Shown here one piece after another: positions 31,839 to 40,287 of a stretch of DNA of 63,701 nucleotides. A model generated the notes under the pieces. That model did no database searches. It was not told the DNA's origin and saw nothing but the letters and a program-made list of their open reading frames with translations. The number at the start of each line of letters is the position of its first letter. The stretch's first letter is position 1. The DNA is from Intrasporangium oryzae NRRL B-24470 (lineage in GTDB: Bacteria; Actinomycetota; Actinomycetes; Actinomycetales; Dermatophilaceae). The stretch spans positions 1 to 63,701 of the forward strand of contig NZ_AWSA01000026.1 in NCBI RefSeq assembly GCF_000576595.1, given 5' to 3'. A program made the position numbers and the translations under genes.

Positions 31839-32176
31839 GCATGCAGTTCGGTTCGGAGGCGACGTTCTCCAACATGTGCGGGGTCACCCTGATGAACACC
31901 CCGGTCGGCCGCGTCGTGGCCGAGGTCATGGGCGGCAAGGAGGGCGTCGAGCTCACCGAGTACCCCTCGATGATCCGGGTCGACGGCACGAGGCTGCTCA
32001 GCTTCGACTACGAGGAGCTCACCGAGGCGCTCGGCACCGAGTTCGACGGCTCGGTCTTCGAGGAGATCAGCTCCACCCACTACGGGCGGATGGTCCACCT
32101 CGACGACAAGACGATGCTCTTCGCCAGCCCCGAGGACGCCGCCGAGTACATCGGCTTCGACCTCAGCGTCCACTGA
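31835..32176 (+). CDS. prmD: Propane monooxygenase coupling/effector protein
   Basis: The 113-residue protein is a MmoB/DmpM-type effector, which docks on the hydroxylase and tunes substrate access and electron transfer. The pattern [21 protein letters not shown] and the C-terminal [29 protein letters not shown] fits. I chose GTG 31835 because it overlaps the prmC stop and has AAGGAG (31821-31826) 8 bases upstream; ATG 31841, two codons later, is the alternative. Confidence 0.93.
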   Translation: MSMQFGSEATFSNMCGVTLMNTPVGRVVAEVMGGKEGVELTEYPSMIRVDGTRLLSFDYEELTEALGTEFDGSVFEEISSTHYGRMVHLDDKTMLFASPEDAAEYIGFDLSVH

Positions 32177-32210
32177 TCCCAGCCGAAGCCACTGGCGCGC
32201 CGAGCAGTTC

Positions 32211-32269
32211 GTATGCCGCTGGGCCGGCACCGACCCAGCGTGGCCACGGCGGCCGGCTCAGCGGCATAC
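32211..32269 (+). terminator. 18-bp stem bounded by octamer copies, between prmD and the amidohydrolase gene
   Basis: GTATGCCGCTG...GGC (32211-32228) pairs with 32252-32269 with a single G-T wobble around a 23-base loop. It divides the prm operon into prmABCD and the downstream genes, so it may be a partial terminator. Confidence 0.6.
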
Positions 32270-32332
32270 CGGCGCAGGACGCCGGCTCCACCCCCGCGTT
32301 TCATCCCGACCACACGAAGAAGTGAGGAACCC

Positions 32333-33373
32333 ATGTACGAGAAGAACGGCGAGAAGTACTACGTCGTCGACGCCCACGTCGCCCTGTGGGACGGCCGTGA
32401 GTCGAACCAGAAGAACATCCACGGCAAGCAGTTCATCGACTGCTTCTACGACTACCACAAGAACCTCAGCCCCGAGGAGGTCGTGTGGGACTACGACGCC
32501 TACACCTACTACGGCGGCGAACGGCTCATGAAGGACCTCTTCGTCGACGGCTACGTCGACCACGCGATCTTCCAGCCGGCCTTCCTCGGTGACTTCTACG
32601 AGAACGGGTTCGGGCAGACCGAGGAGGCGTGGGCCCTCACGCAGGCCAACCCGGGCAAGCTCACCTACAACCACAACTTCGACCCGCGCAACGGGCAGGC
32701 CGGTCTCGACCAGCTGCGGCGCGACGCCGAGCGCTTCGGCCTCAAGGGCGTCAAGCTCTACACGGCCGAGTGGCGCGGTGACTCGCGCGGCTACAAGCTG
32801 ACCGACCCGTGGACCTACCGGTACCTCGAGGCCTGCGAAGAGCTCGGCATCACGAACATCCACATCCACAAGGGCCCGACGATCATCCCGCTCGACCGTG
32901 ATGCCTTCGACGTCGCCGACGTCGACGCGGTGGCGACCGACTTCCAGGGGCTCAACTTCGTCGTCGAGCACTGCGGGCTGCCGCGCCTCGAGGACTTCTG
33001 CTGGATCGCCACGCAGGAGACCAACGTCCACGCCGGCCTCGCCGTCGCCATCCCGTTCATCCACACGAGGCCGCGGTACTTCGCCCAGATCATCGGCGAG
33101 CTCCTCTACTGGGTCGGCGAGGACAAGATCCAGTTCTCCAGCGACTACGCCCTGTGGACACCGAAGTGGCTCGTCGAGAAGTTCGTCGACTTCCAGATCC
33201 CCGAGGCCATGACGGAGTACGCGCCGCTGACGACGACGGCCAAGAAGAAGATCCTCGGACTCAACGCGGCGAAGATGTACGGCCTCGACGTGCCCGAGGA
33301 GCTGCGGCTCGCCGACACCGGCGAGGTCGGCCTCGAGGTCGCCGCAGGGGCCAAGGAGAGCGTGCTGTCATGA
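32333..33373 (+). CDS. Amidohydrolase-2 family protein of propane monooxygenase loci
   Basis: The 346-residue TIM-barrel protein (PF04909) starts VVDAHVALWDGRE, carries the metal-ligand-like segment NIHIHKGP, the VVEHCG segment and the late SSDYALWTP Asp motif. Relatives with this exact position, after the coupling protein, occur in prm and mim loci of Mycobacterium and Rhodococcus. Its reaction there is not established to my knowledge. ATG 32333 follows GAGGAA. It overlaps the next gene by ATGA. Confidence 0.85.
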   Translation: MYEKNGEKYYVVDAHVALWDGRESNQKNIHGKQFIDCFYDYHKNLSPEEVVWDYDAYTYYGGERLMKDLFVDGYVDHAIFQPAFLGDFYENGFGQTEEAWALTQANPGKLTYNHNFDPRNGQAGLDQLRRDAERFGLKGVKLYTAEWRGDSRGYKLTDPWTYRYLEACEELGITNIHIHKGPTIIPLDRDAFDVADVDAVATDFQGLNFVVEHCGLPRLEDFCWIATQETNVHAGLAVAIPFIHTRPRYFAQIIGELLYWVGEDKIQFSSDYALWTPKWLVEKFVDFQIPEAMTEYAPLTTTAKKKILGLNAAKMYGLDVPEELRLADTGEVGLEVAAGAKESVLS

Positions 33374-34158
33374 GCGCCGTCGCCACTCCGGTCGTGTCGC
33401 CGGCGCCGCGGGACCGCGCCTCGGCGCGGCGCGGGGCATCCCTGGCGAACGACGTGATCGAGGCCCTGACCACCGTCAAGGACCCCGAGCTGGACGAGCC
33501 GATCACCGAGCTCGGCTTCGTCCGCTCCGTGGCCCTGCACCCGTCGGGGGTCACGGTGCACCTGCGGCTGCCGACGTCGTTCTGCGCGCCGAACTTCGCC
33601 TACCTCATGGTCTCCGACGCCCAGGACGCGCTGCGTCGGGTGCCGGGGGCGGCCCGCGTCACGGTGCTCCTCGACGACCACCACGACTCGGACAAGATCA
33701 ACGCCGGGATCGCCGCGGACGCCGGCTACCTCGGGACGTTCGGCGCCGAGGCGGCCGAGAGCCTCGACGCCCTCCGGCTCACCTTCCAGCGCAAGGCCCA
33801 CACGGCCGCGATGGAGCGGTGCGTCATGGCCGCGCTGACCTCGGGGGCGGCGCGGCTGGAGGACCTCGGGAGCCTGACTCTCGGGGACCTCGCGGGCGGT
33901 CCCACCAAGGAGGCGCTGCTGAGGCGACGGGCCGACATCGGGCTGGGCCTCGCTCCCGGCGACCTGGTCGTCGTCGACGAGCACGGGGACGCCGTGCCCG
34001 ACGAGGAGCTGCCGCTCCGGCTGCGCCTCGCCACCTCGGTGCGGATCTCCATCGAGGGCAACGCCCACTTCTGCCGGGGTCTGCTCGCGACGCGGTACGC
34101 GAACGGCGACTCCGACGCCATCACCACCGACATCACGGACACGAGGAGCACGTCATGA
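33370..34158 (+). CDS. DUF59/MIP18-type protein with C-terminal extension
   Basis: The 262-residue protein starts with a DUF59 domain (about residues 25-105): IEALTTVKDPELDEPITELGFV and the conserved Cys in TSFCAPNF. DUF59 proteins (SufT, PaaD, MIP18) assist iron-sulfur or metal-centre assembly, so help with the diiron hydroxylase or the PrmB cluster is a reasonable inference. The C-terminal ~150 residues are not recognised. It is coupled on both sides by ATGA overlaps. Confidence 0.8.
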   Translation: MSAVATPVVSPAPRDRASARRGASLANDVIEALTTVKDPELDEPITELGFVRSVALHPSGVTVHLRLPTSFCAPNFAYLMVSDAQDALRRVPGAARVTVLLDDHHDSDKINAGIAADAGYLGTFGAEAAESLDALRLTFQRKAHTAAMERCVMAALTSGAARLEDLGSLTLGDLAGGPTKEALLRRRADIGLGLAPGDLVVVDEHGDAVPDEELPLRLRLATSVRISIEGNAHFCRGLLATRYANGDSDAITTDITDTRSTS

Positions 34159-35180
34159 GGGCCGTCCAGGTCATCGGGTACCACACCAAGCTGCAGCTGA
34201 CGGAGGTGCCGGAGCCCCAGGTGACGGGACCGCTCGACGTCATCGTCAGGATCGGCGGGGCCGGCGTGTGCCGCACCGACATCCACATCCTCGAGGGGCA
34301 GTGGGCGGAGAAGTCGGGGGTCGCCCTGCCGTACACGATCGGCCACGAGAACGCAGGGTGGGTGCACGCCGTCGGCGACGCCGTCACCAACGTCACGGTC
34401 GGTGACAAGGTCATCCTCCACCCGCTCATCACGTGCGGCCTCTGCCGGGCGTGCCGCTCCGGCGACGACGTGCACTGCGAGAACAGCCAGTTCCCCGGCA
34501 TCGACACCAACGGCGGCTACGCGCAGTACCTGCGCACCACCGCCCGCAGCGTCGTCAGGATCGACGACGCCCTCGAGCCCTCCGACGTGGCGGCGCTCGC
34601 GGATGCCGGCCTGACCGCCTACCACGCGGCCGCGAAGGCGGCCCGGGTCACGCGACCGGGCGACGTCTGCGTCATCATCGGCGCCGGCGGCCTCGGCCAC
34701 ATCGGCATCCAGGTGATGAAGGCCATCTCGGGGGCGACCGTCGTGGTCGTCGACCGGAACCCCGCCGCGGTCGCGCTCGCCACCGAGATCGGTGCCGATC
34801 ACGGCGTCGTCGCGGACGGCACCCACGTCGAGAAGGTGCTGGAGCTGACCGGCGGCAAGGGCGCCGAGGCCGTCGTCGACTTCGTCGGCGAGGGTGGGGC
34901 GACCAAGGAGGGCACGGCGATGCTGCGTCGTGCCGGCAGCTACTTCGTCGTCGGCTACGGCGAGAACATCGACGTGCCGACGATCGATGTCATCTCGACC
35001 GAGATCAACTTCGTCGGCAACCTCGTCGGGTCGTACAACGACCTCCAGGAGCTCATGGTCCTCGCCGCCCAGGGGAAGGTCACGCTCCACACCACGAAGT
35101 ACCCCCTGGACGAGTTCCAGCAGGCGATCGACGACCTCGACGCCGGGCTCGTGCGCGGACGCGCGATTCTCATCCCCTGA
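34155..35180 (+). CDS. Zinc alcohol dehydrogenase of the propane pathway
   Basis: The 341-residue medium-chain dehydrogenase has catalytic zinc ligands Cys 39 (GVCRTD) and His 64 (GHENAG), structural zinc ligands Cys 94, 97, 100 and 108 (CGLCRACRSGDDVHC), and a Rossmann motif GAGGLGHIG. In prm loci this enzyme oxidises propan-2-ol to acetone with NAD+. It overlaps the DUF59 gene by ATGA and precedes the chaperonin gene by 70 bases. Confidence 0.92.
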   Translation: MRAVQVIGYHTKLQLTEVPEPQVTGPLDVIVRIGGAGVCRTDIHILEGQWAEKSGVALPYTIGHENAGWVHAVGDAVTNVTVGDKVILHPLITCGLCRACRSGDDVHCENSQFPGIDTNGGYAQYLRTTARSVVRIDDALEPSDVAALADAGLTAYHAAAKAARVTRPGDVCVIIGAGGLGHIGIQVMKAISGATVVVVDRNPAAVALATEIGADHGVVADGTHVEKVLELTGGKGAEAVVDFVGEGGATKEGTAMLRRAGSYFVVGYGENIDVPTIDVISTEINFVGNLVGSYNDLQELMVLAAQGKVTLHTTKYPLDEFQQAIDDLDAGLVRGRAILIP

Positions 35181-35244
35181 AGGGGCGGCACCGGCCGCCT
35201 CCCGGCGGTCGGTGTCTCTCCCTTTCCGAATCACGAAGGACTGA

Positions 35245-36900
<1,656 letters not shown>

Positions 36901-36901
36901 G

Positions 36902-37024
36902 ATGGCCGTCCTCCAGGTCGTCGCGGTGCTCGTGCCGGTGGTGCTCCCACGCCTGCTGTGGGGGCGCGCTCAGCGACGCCGGCTGAGCGTGCTCGTCTGG
37001 TCCGGTCACCTCGACCGGTCCTGA
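36902..37024 (+). CDS. Possible small membrane protein directly after the chaperonin gene
   Basis: ATG 36902 lies one base after the chaperonin stop and opens a 40-codon frame. The peptide starts MAVLQVVAVLVPVVLPRLLW, one hydrophobic helix, followed by a basic stretch (GRAQRRRL). Codon wobble positions are G/C-rich as in real genes. There is no ribosome site, so it would depend on re-initiation. It ends 7 bases before the terminator hairpin, inside the transcript. No homologue is recognised. Confidence 0.3.
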   Translation: MAVLQVVAVLVPVVLPRLLWGRAQRRRLSVLVWSGHLDRS

Positions 37025-37031
37025 GGGATGA

Positions 37032-37071
37032 ACGAAGCCGCCCTCCACCGTTCGGTGGGGGGCGGCTTCGT
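37032..37071 (+). terminator. Terminator of the prm operon
   Basis: ACGAAGCCGCC (37032-37042) pairs with 37061-37071, and the inner CCACC (37045-37049) pairs with GGTGG (37054-37058) across a CT/GG step with one G-U wobble. The long stem lies about 130 bases after the chaperonin stop. Confidence 0.65.
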
Positions 37072-37088
37072 CGTCGGCGCGCTCGGGA

Positions 37089-37343
37089 TCAGCCCGCCTC
37101 GGGAACATGGTCGCCTGCGCGGCGGGCCACACACGACGGGCAGCGGCCGAGGACGGTGACCTCGACGTGCTCGATGACGAACCCGCTTCCGTCGCCCGGA
37201 GGCAGGCATCGCGGGGGCTGCCCGCTGGACTCGATGCAGCGGCGCTCGCCGCACTCACGGCAGCGGAGCATCTCGAGACGGGACTGGTGCGGCATGGCAC
37301 CACGCAACCACCGGTGTCCACCGCGGACAACGGTTCTTCTCAC
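37089..37343 (-). CDS. Small protein resembling the zinc-binding C-terminal half of Fur
   Basis: The 84-residue frame holds LRCRECGERRCIES, then VIEHVEVTVLGRCPSC, matching the two CxxC zinc pairs and the intervening beta-strand of the Fur dimerisation domain. The winged-helix half of Fur is missing. GTG 37343 starts 9 bases after the ohrR stop on the same strand, suggesting co-transcription; ATG 37295 would give 68 residues. It is either a decayed fur gene or a free-standing zinc ribbon. No ribosome site decides the start. Confidence 0.4.
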   Translation of the reverse strand: MRRTVVRGGHRWLRGAMPHQSRLEMLRCRECGERRCIESSGQPPRCLPPGDGSGFVIEHVEVTVLGRCPSCVARRAGDHVPEAG

Positions 37344-37352
37344 GTTGAGACG

Positions 37353-37811
37353 TCACGGCTCCTGGAGCGCCTCGGTGACCGACCGGAGGGTCTGCCGGAG
37401 CTCGACGAGCTGGGCCCGCGTGAGGCCGCTGCGCCGGGCGATCTGGTGTGGGACGTCACCGAGCGCGGCGAGCCGGTCGCGGCCCGCGGCCGTGACGGAG
37501 ACGAGGACCCGGCGCTCGTCCTCGGGGTCGCGGGCTCGCCCGACCAGCCCGGCCGCCTCCATGCGCTTGAGCAGCGGCGAGAGGGTCCCCGAGTCGAGGC
37601 GCATGAGCTCGCCGAGCCGCCCGACCGTGAGCGGCCCGTGCTCGCCCACCGTCATGAGGGCGATGTACTGCGGGTAGGAGAGCCCGTGCTCGCCCAGCAG
37701 CTCGCGGTAGACGGCGTCGAAGGCCCGCACCGTCGTGTGCATGGCGTAGCAGATCTGCTGCTCGAGGCTCAGGGCCGCCGACGAGGGCGGGGTCGGGTTG
37801 GACGGGCTCAT
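37353..37811 (-). CDS. ohrR: OhrR-type MarR-family peroxide sensor
   Basis: The 152-residue MarR protein begins with the OhrR pattern LEQQICYAMHTTVRAF, whose Cys (about residue 21) is the peroxide-sensing cysteine, followed by HGLSYPQYIALMTVGEHGPLTVGRLGELMRLDSGTLSPLLKRME and the wing DPEDERRVLVSVT. It is divergent from ohr with a shared operator, the classical arrangement in which organic hydroperoxide oxidises the repressor and frees ohr. Confidence 0.93.
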   Translation of the reverse strand: MSPSNPTPPSSAALSLEQQICYAMHTTVRAFDAVYRELLGEHGLSYPQYIALMTVGEHGPLTVGRLGELMRLDSGTLSPLLKRMEAAGLVGRARDPEDERRVLVSVTAAGRDRLAALGDVPHQIARRSGLTRAQLVELRQTLRSVTEALQEP

Positions 37812-37821
37812 GGGTCAAGCG

Positions 37822-37854
37822 TACTATCTAATTGCGCACAATTGAATTGCGCAC
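37822..37854. promoter_or_regulatory. ohr-ohrR shared operator/promoter
   Basis: AATTGCGCAC occurs at 37830-37839 and again at 37845-37854, a 15-bp period, around CAATTGAATTG-like dyads. TACTATCT (37822-37829) may be a -10 element. This is the only A+T-rich stretch of the 61-base divergent gap and fits an OhrR target. Confidence 0.6.
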
Positions 37855-37872
37855 GACAGACTAGGAGAACGC

Positions 37873-38304
37873 ATGAGCACCGCCGCCACCGACCGCGTCA
37901 GCTACGTCGCCTCGGCGACCGCCTCGGGCCGCGAGGGCCGAGCCGTCACCTCCGACGGCCGCCTCGACGTCACCCTCGCCGCGCCGCGCGAGCTCGGCGG
38001 ATCGGGCGAGGGCACCAACCCCGAGCAGCTGTTCGCGGCCGGCTACGCCGCGTGCTTCGCGAGCGCCCTCGGCCTCGTCGCCCGCCAGCGTCGCGTCGAG
38101 GGCTTCGACGCGGCCGTGACCGCGGACGTCAGCCTCAGCGGCAACGGCCGCCAGGGCTTCGGCCTCGCCGTCGTGCTCCACGTCGAGCTCCCGGAGGGTC
38201 TCGACCCCGAGCTGGGGAGGTCGCTCGTCGAGACCGCGCACCAGGTGTGCCCCTACTCGAACGCGACGCGCGGCAACATCCCCGTCGAGCTCGTCGTCGA
38301 GTGA
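37873..38304 (+). CDS. ohr: Organic hydroperoxide resistance protein Ohr
   Basis: The 143-residue OsmC-superfamily peroxidase reduces organic hydroperoxides using lipoylated proteins or dihydrolipoamide. The two catalytic cysteines are in AAGYAACFASAL (about residue 60) and HQVCPYSNATRGN (about residue 124), and PEQLFAAGYAACF is the family signature. AGGAGA (37863-37868) lies 4 bases before ATG. Beside an oxygenase locus it may protect against oxygenated lipids, but that link is inference. Confidence 0.95.
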   Translation: MSTAATDRVSYVASATASGREGRAVTSDGRLDVTLAAPRELGGSGEGTNPEQLFAAGYAACFASALGLVARQRRVEGFDAAVTADVSLSGNGRQGFGLAVVLHVELPEGLDPELGRSLVETAHQVCPYSNATRGNIPVELVVE

Positions 38305-38360
38305 CGGCGGCTCCGACCGACGCACCACGTTCTGATCTCCCGCCCCGGAAGGAAACTCGA

Positions 38361-39362
38361 ATGACCAAGCCCCGTGAGGTCCAGCTCACGTCCCGCCCCG
38401 TCGGCTGGCCGACAGCCGACGACTTCGCCCTCGTCGAGAGCGAGGTCCCGCCGCTTGCCGACGGCCAGCTCCTCGTCCGCAACGTCGTCATGTCGGTAGA
38501 CCCCTACATGCGCGGCCGGATGAGCGCAGCCAAGTCCTACGCCGAGCCCTATGCGCTCGGCGAGGCGATGCACGGCGGCGCCGTCGGCGAGGTCCTCGAG
38601 TCGCGTGCGGAGGGTATTGCCCCCGGTGACCACGTCCTCCACGGCCTCGGCTGGCGCGAGGTCGCCGTCGTCGACGCGAGCCAGGCCCGCGTCGTCGACA
38701 CGAGCGTCGCCCCCGCATCGGCCTACCTCGGCGTCCTCGGCATGACCGGCCTCACGGCCTACGCGGGACTCACCCGCATCGCGAGCTTCAAGCCCGGTGA
38801 CATCGTCTTCGTGTCGGGTGCGGCGGGTGCCGTCGGCAGCGTCGTGGGCCAGATCGCCAAGGCGCTCGGTGCCGGTCGCGTCATCGGCAGCGCCGGCTCG
38901 CAGGAGAAGGTCGACTACCTCGTGGGCGAGCTCGGCTTCGACGCCGCGTTCAACTACAAGGACGGCGCCGTGCGCGACCTCCTCGCCCAGGCCGCGCCGG
39001 AGGGCATCGACGTCTACTTCGACAACGTCGGTGGCGAGCACCTCGAGGCCGCCATCGGGGCGCTCCGCCTCGGCGGGCGCATCGCCGTCTGCGGCGCCAT
39101 CTCGGGCTACAACAACACGGAGGCCCCCCCCGGCCCCCGCAACCTCGTCCGCCTGATCCAGACGCGCGGCCTCATCCAGGGCTTCCTCGTCGGCGACCAC
39201 TACGACCTCGCGGGCGAGTACGCCCAGAAGGCCGCGGGCTGGCTGGCCGACGGCACCCTCACCTCGCGCGAGACGTTCGCCGACGGGATCGACCACGCCG
39301 TCGACGCCTTCCTCGGTGTCCTGCGCGGTGAGAACACGGGGAAGATGATCGTCCGCCTCTGA
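38361..39362 (+). CDS. NADP-dependent MDR oxidoreductase (CurA/PTGR-like)
   Basis: The 333-residue protein is a zinc-free medium-chain reductase of the leukotriene/curcumin reductase type. Features are VDPYMRGRM near residue 48, GMTGLTAYAGL, the NADPH loop SGAAGAVGSVVGQIAKALG, and the substrate-region GAISGYNN. The family reduces alpha,beta-unsaturated ketones or quinones. It is 56 bases after ohr on the same strand and may be co-transcribed. ATG 38361 follows AAGGAA. Confidence 0.9.
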   Translation: MTKPREVQLTSRPVGWPTADDFALVESEVPPLADGQLLVRNVVMSVDPYMRGRMSAAKSYAEPYALGEAMHGGAVGEVLESRAEGIAPGDHVLHGLGWREVAVVDASQARVVDTSVAPASAYLGVLGMTGLTAYAGLTRIASFKPGDIVFVSGAAGAVGSVVGQIAKALGAGRVIGSAGSQEKVDYLVGELGFDAAFNYKDGAVRDLLAQAAPEGIDVYFDNVGGEHLEAAIGALRLGGRIAVCGAISGYNNTEAPPGPRNLVRLIQTRGLIQGFLVGDHYDLAGEYAQKAAGWLADGTLTSRETFADGIDHAVDAFLGVLRGENTGKMIVRL

Positions 39363-39387
39363 CCCGGCGCGACCGCTCACACGACCA

Positions 39388-39430
39388 ACGGCGCGTATGC
39401 CGTGAGCCCGGCTCACGGCATACGCGCCGT
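39388..39430. terminator. Perfect 20-bp hairpin between convergent genes, built around the octamer
   Basis: The arms at 39388-39407 and 39411-39430 pair exactly around a 3-base loop (CCG). Each arm contains one octamer copy (39395-39402, 39416-39423). It lies 25 bases after the MDR gene and 29 bases from the stop of the opposing gene. Confidence 0.85.
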
Positions 39431-39459
39431 CCTGTTCGGCGGGGATCCGAGGGGTTACA

Positions 39460-40116
39460 TCACTCCGAGGCCCCGGTCAGCTCGGGCCGGCGGGCGAGCA
39501 GCAGGCCGAGCACGGCGTAGCCGAGGAGCAGGTGCGTCGCGCCGATCCACCGGGCCGCGCCGTCGCCGAGGACGACCATGCTCGGGACGGTCACGACAGC
39601 CCAGGTCTCGGCGACGAGAGGCCACCCGCGCAGGATGCCCCTCCAGCGCCCGGCGACCGCGACCTTGATGCCGATGACGAACATGCCGAGCATCGAGAGC
39701 GGCCAGAACACGTCGAGCACCATGATGGCCGGGCTGTCCTGAAGGGACTCCGGCGCGAGGCCATGGGCAAGGGACCAGAGCGACGCGAGCCCGAGGAGGA
39801 CGAACTCCACTCGGACCATCGCCCGCGCGGCCCGCGACGTGCCCGTCGCGCTGGTGCGCAGCATCACCGTCAGGAGGGCGAAGACGCCGACCTGGAAGAG
39901 GAAGCCGGTGAGGTCGCCGACCCGGCCCCCGACCCCGTCGGCCGTCGGGCCGAAGACGAAGTTCGAGGCGGACCAGATCGTCGCGCCGGCGGTGAGGACC
40001 AGGCCGAGCCGGCTCACCCGGCGGCGATCGATCCCGATGGTGGCGCGCGTGGCGGCCCCGGTCGGGTCCGTGTCGGTCCGCGCGAGAGCCGGTGAGGTGT
40101 GGGTCGTGTCGGGCAT
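39460..40116 (-). CDS. Hypothetical multi-pass membrane protein
   Basis: The 218-residue protein has about six hydrophobic segments (LGLVLTAGATIWSASNFVFG, LTGFLFQVGVFALLTVML, FVLLGLASLWSLAHGL, FWPLSMLGMFVIGIKVAVAG and two more) after a polar 40-residue N-terminus. I do not recognise a domain with known function. ATG 40116 follows AAGGAG on the minus strand. It is divergent from the two-component operon and could be a target of it. Confidence 0.75.
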   Translation of the reverse strand: MPDTTHTSPALARTDTDPTGAATRATIGIDRRRVSRLGLVLTAGATIWSASNFVFGPTADGVGGRVGDLTGFLFQVGVFALLTVMLRTSATGTSRAARAMVRVEFVLLGLASLWSLAHGLAPESLQDSPAIMVLDVFWPLSMLGMFVIGIKVAVAGRWRGILRGWPLVAETWAVVTVPSMVVLGDGAARWIGATHLLLGYAVLGLLLARRPELTGASE

Positions 40117-40287
40117 GGAGTGCTCCTTCGTGTCGGTCGCGGTGCCGTGGTGCACCGCCTGACGCAACTCTCGGGCGGGCACGTCCCGGATCCCCCCGGT
40201 GGCGGGAGTCCGGTTCGCTGTCCCGGCCCCGGCCCGGGTACACCCGGGACACCGAACCCCGGACACCGGGACAGCAGCCTTGCGACG

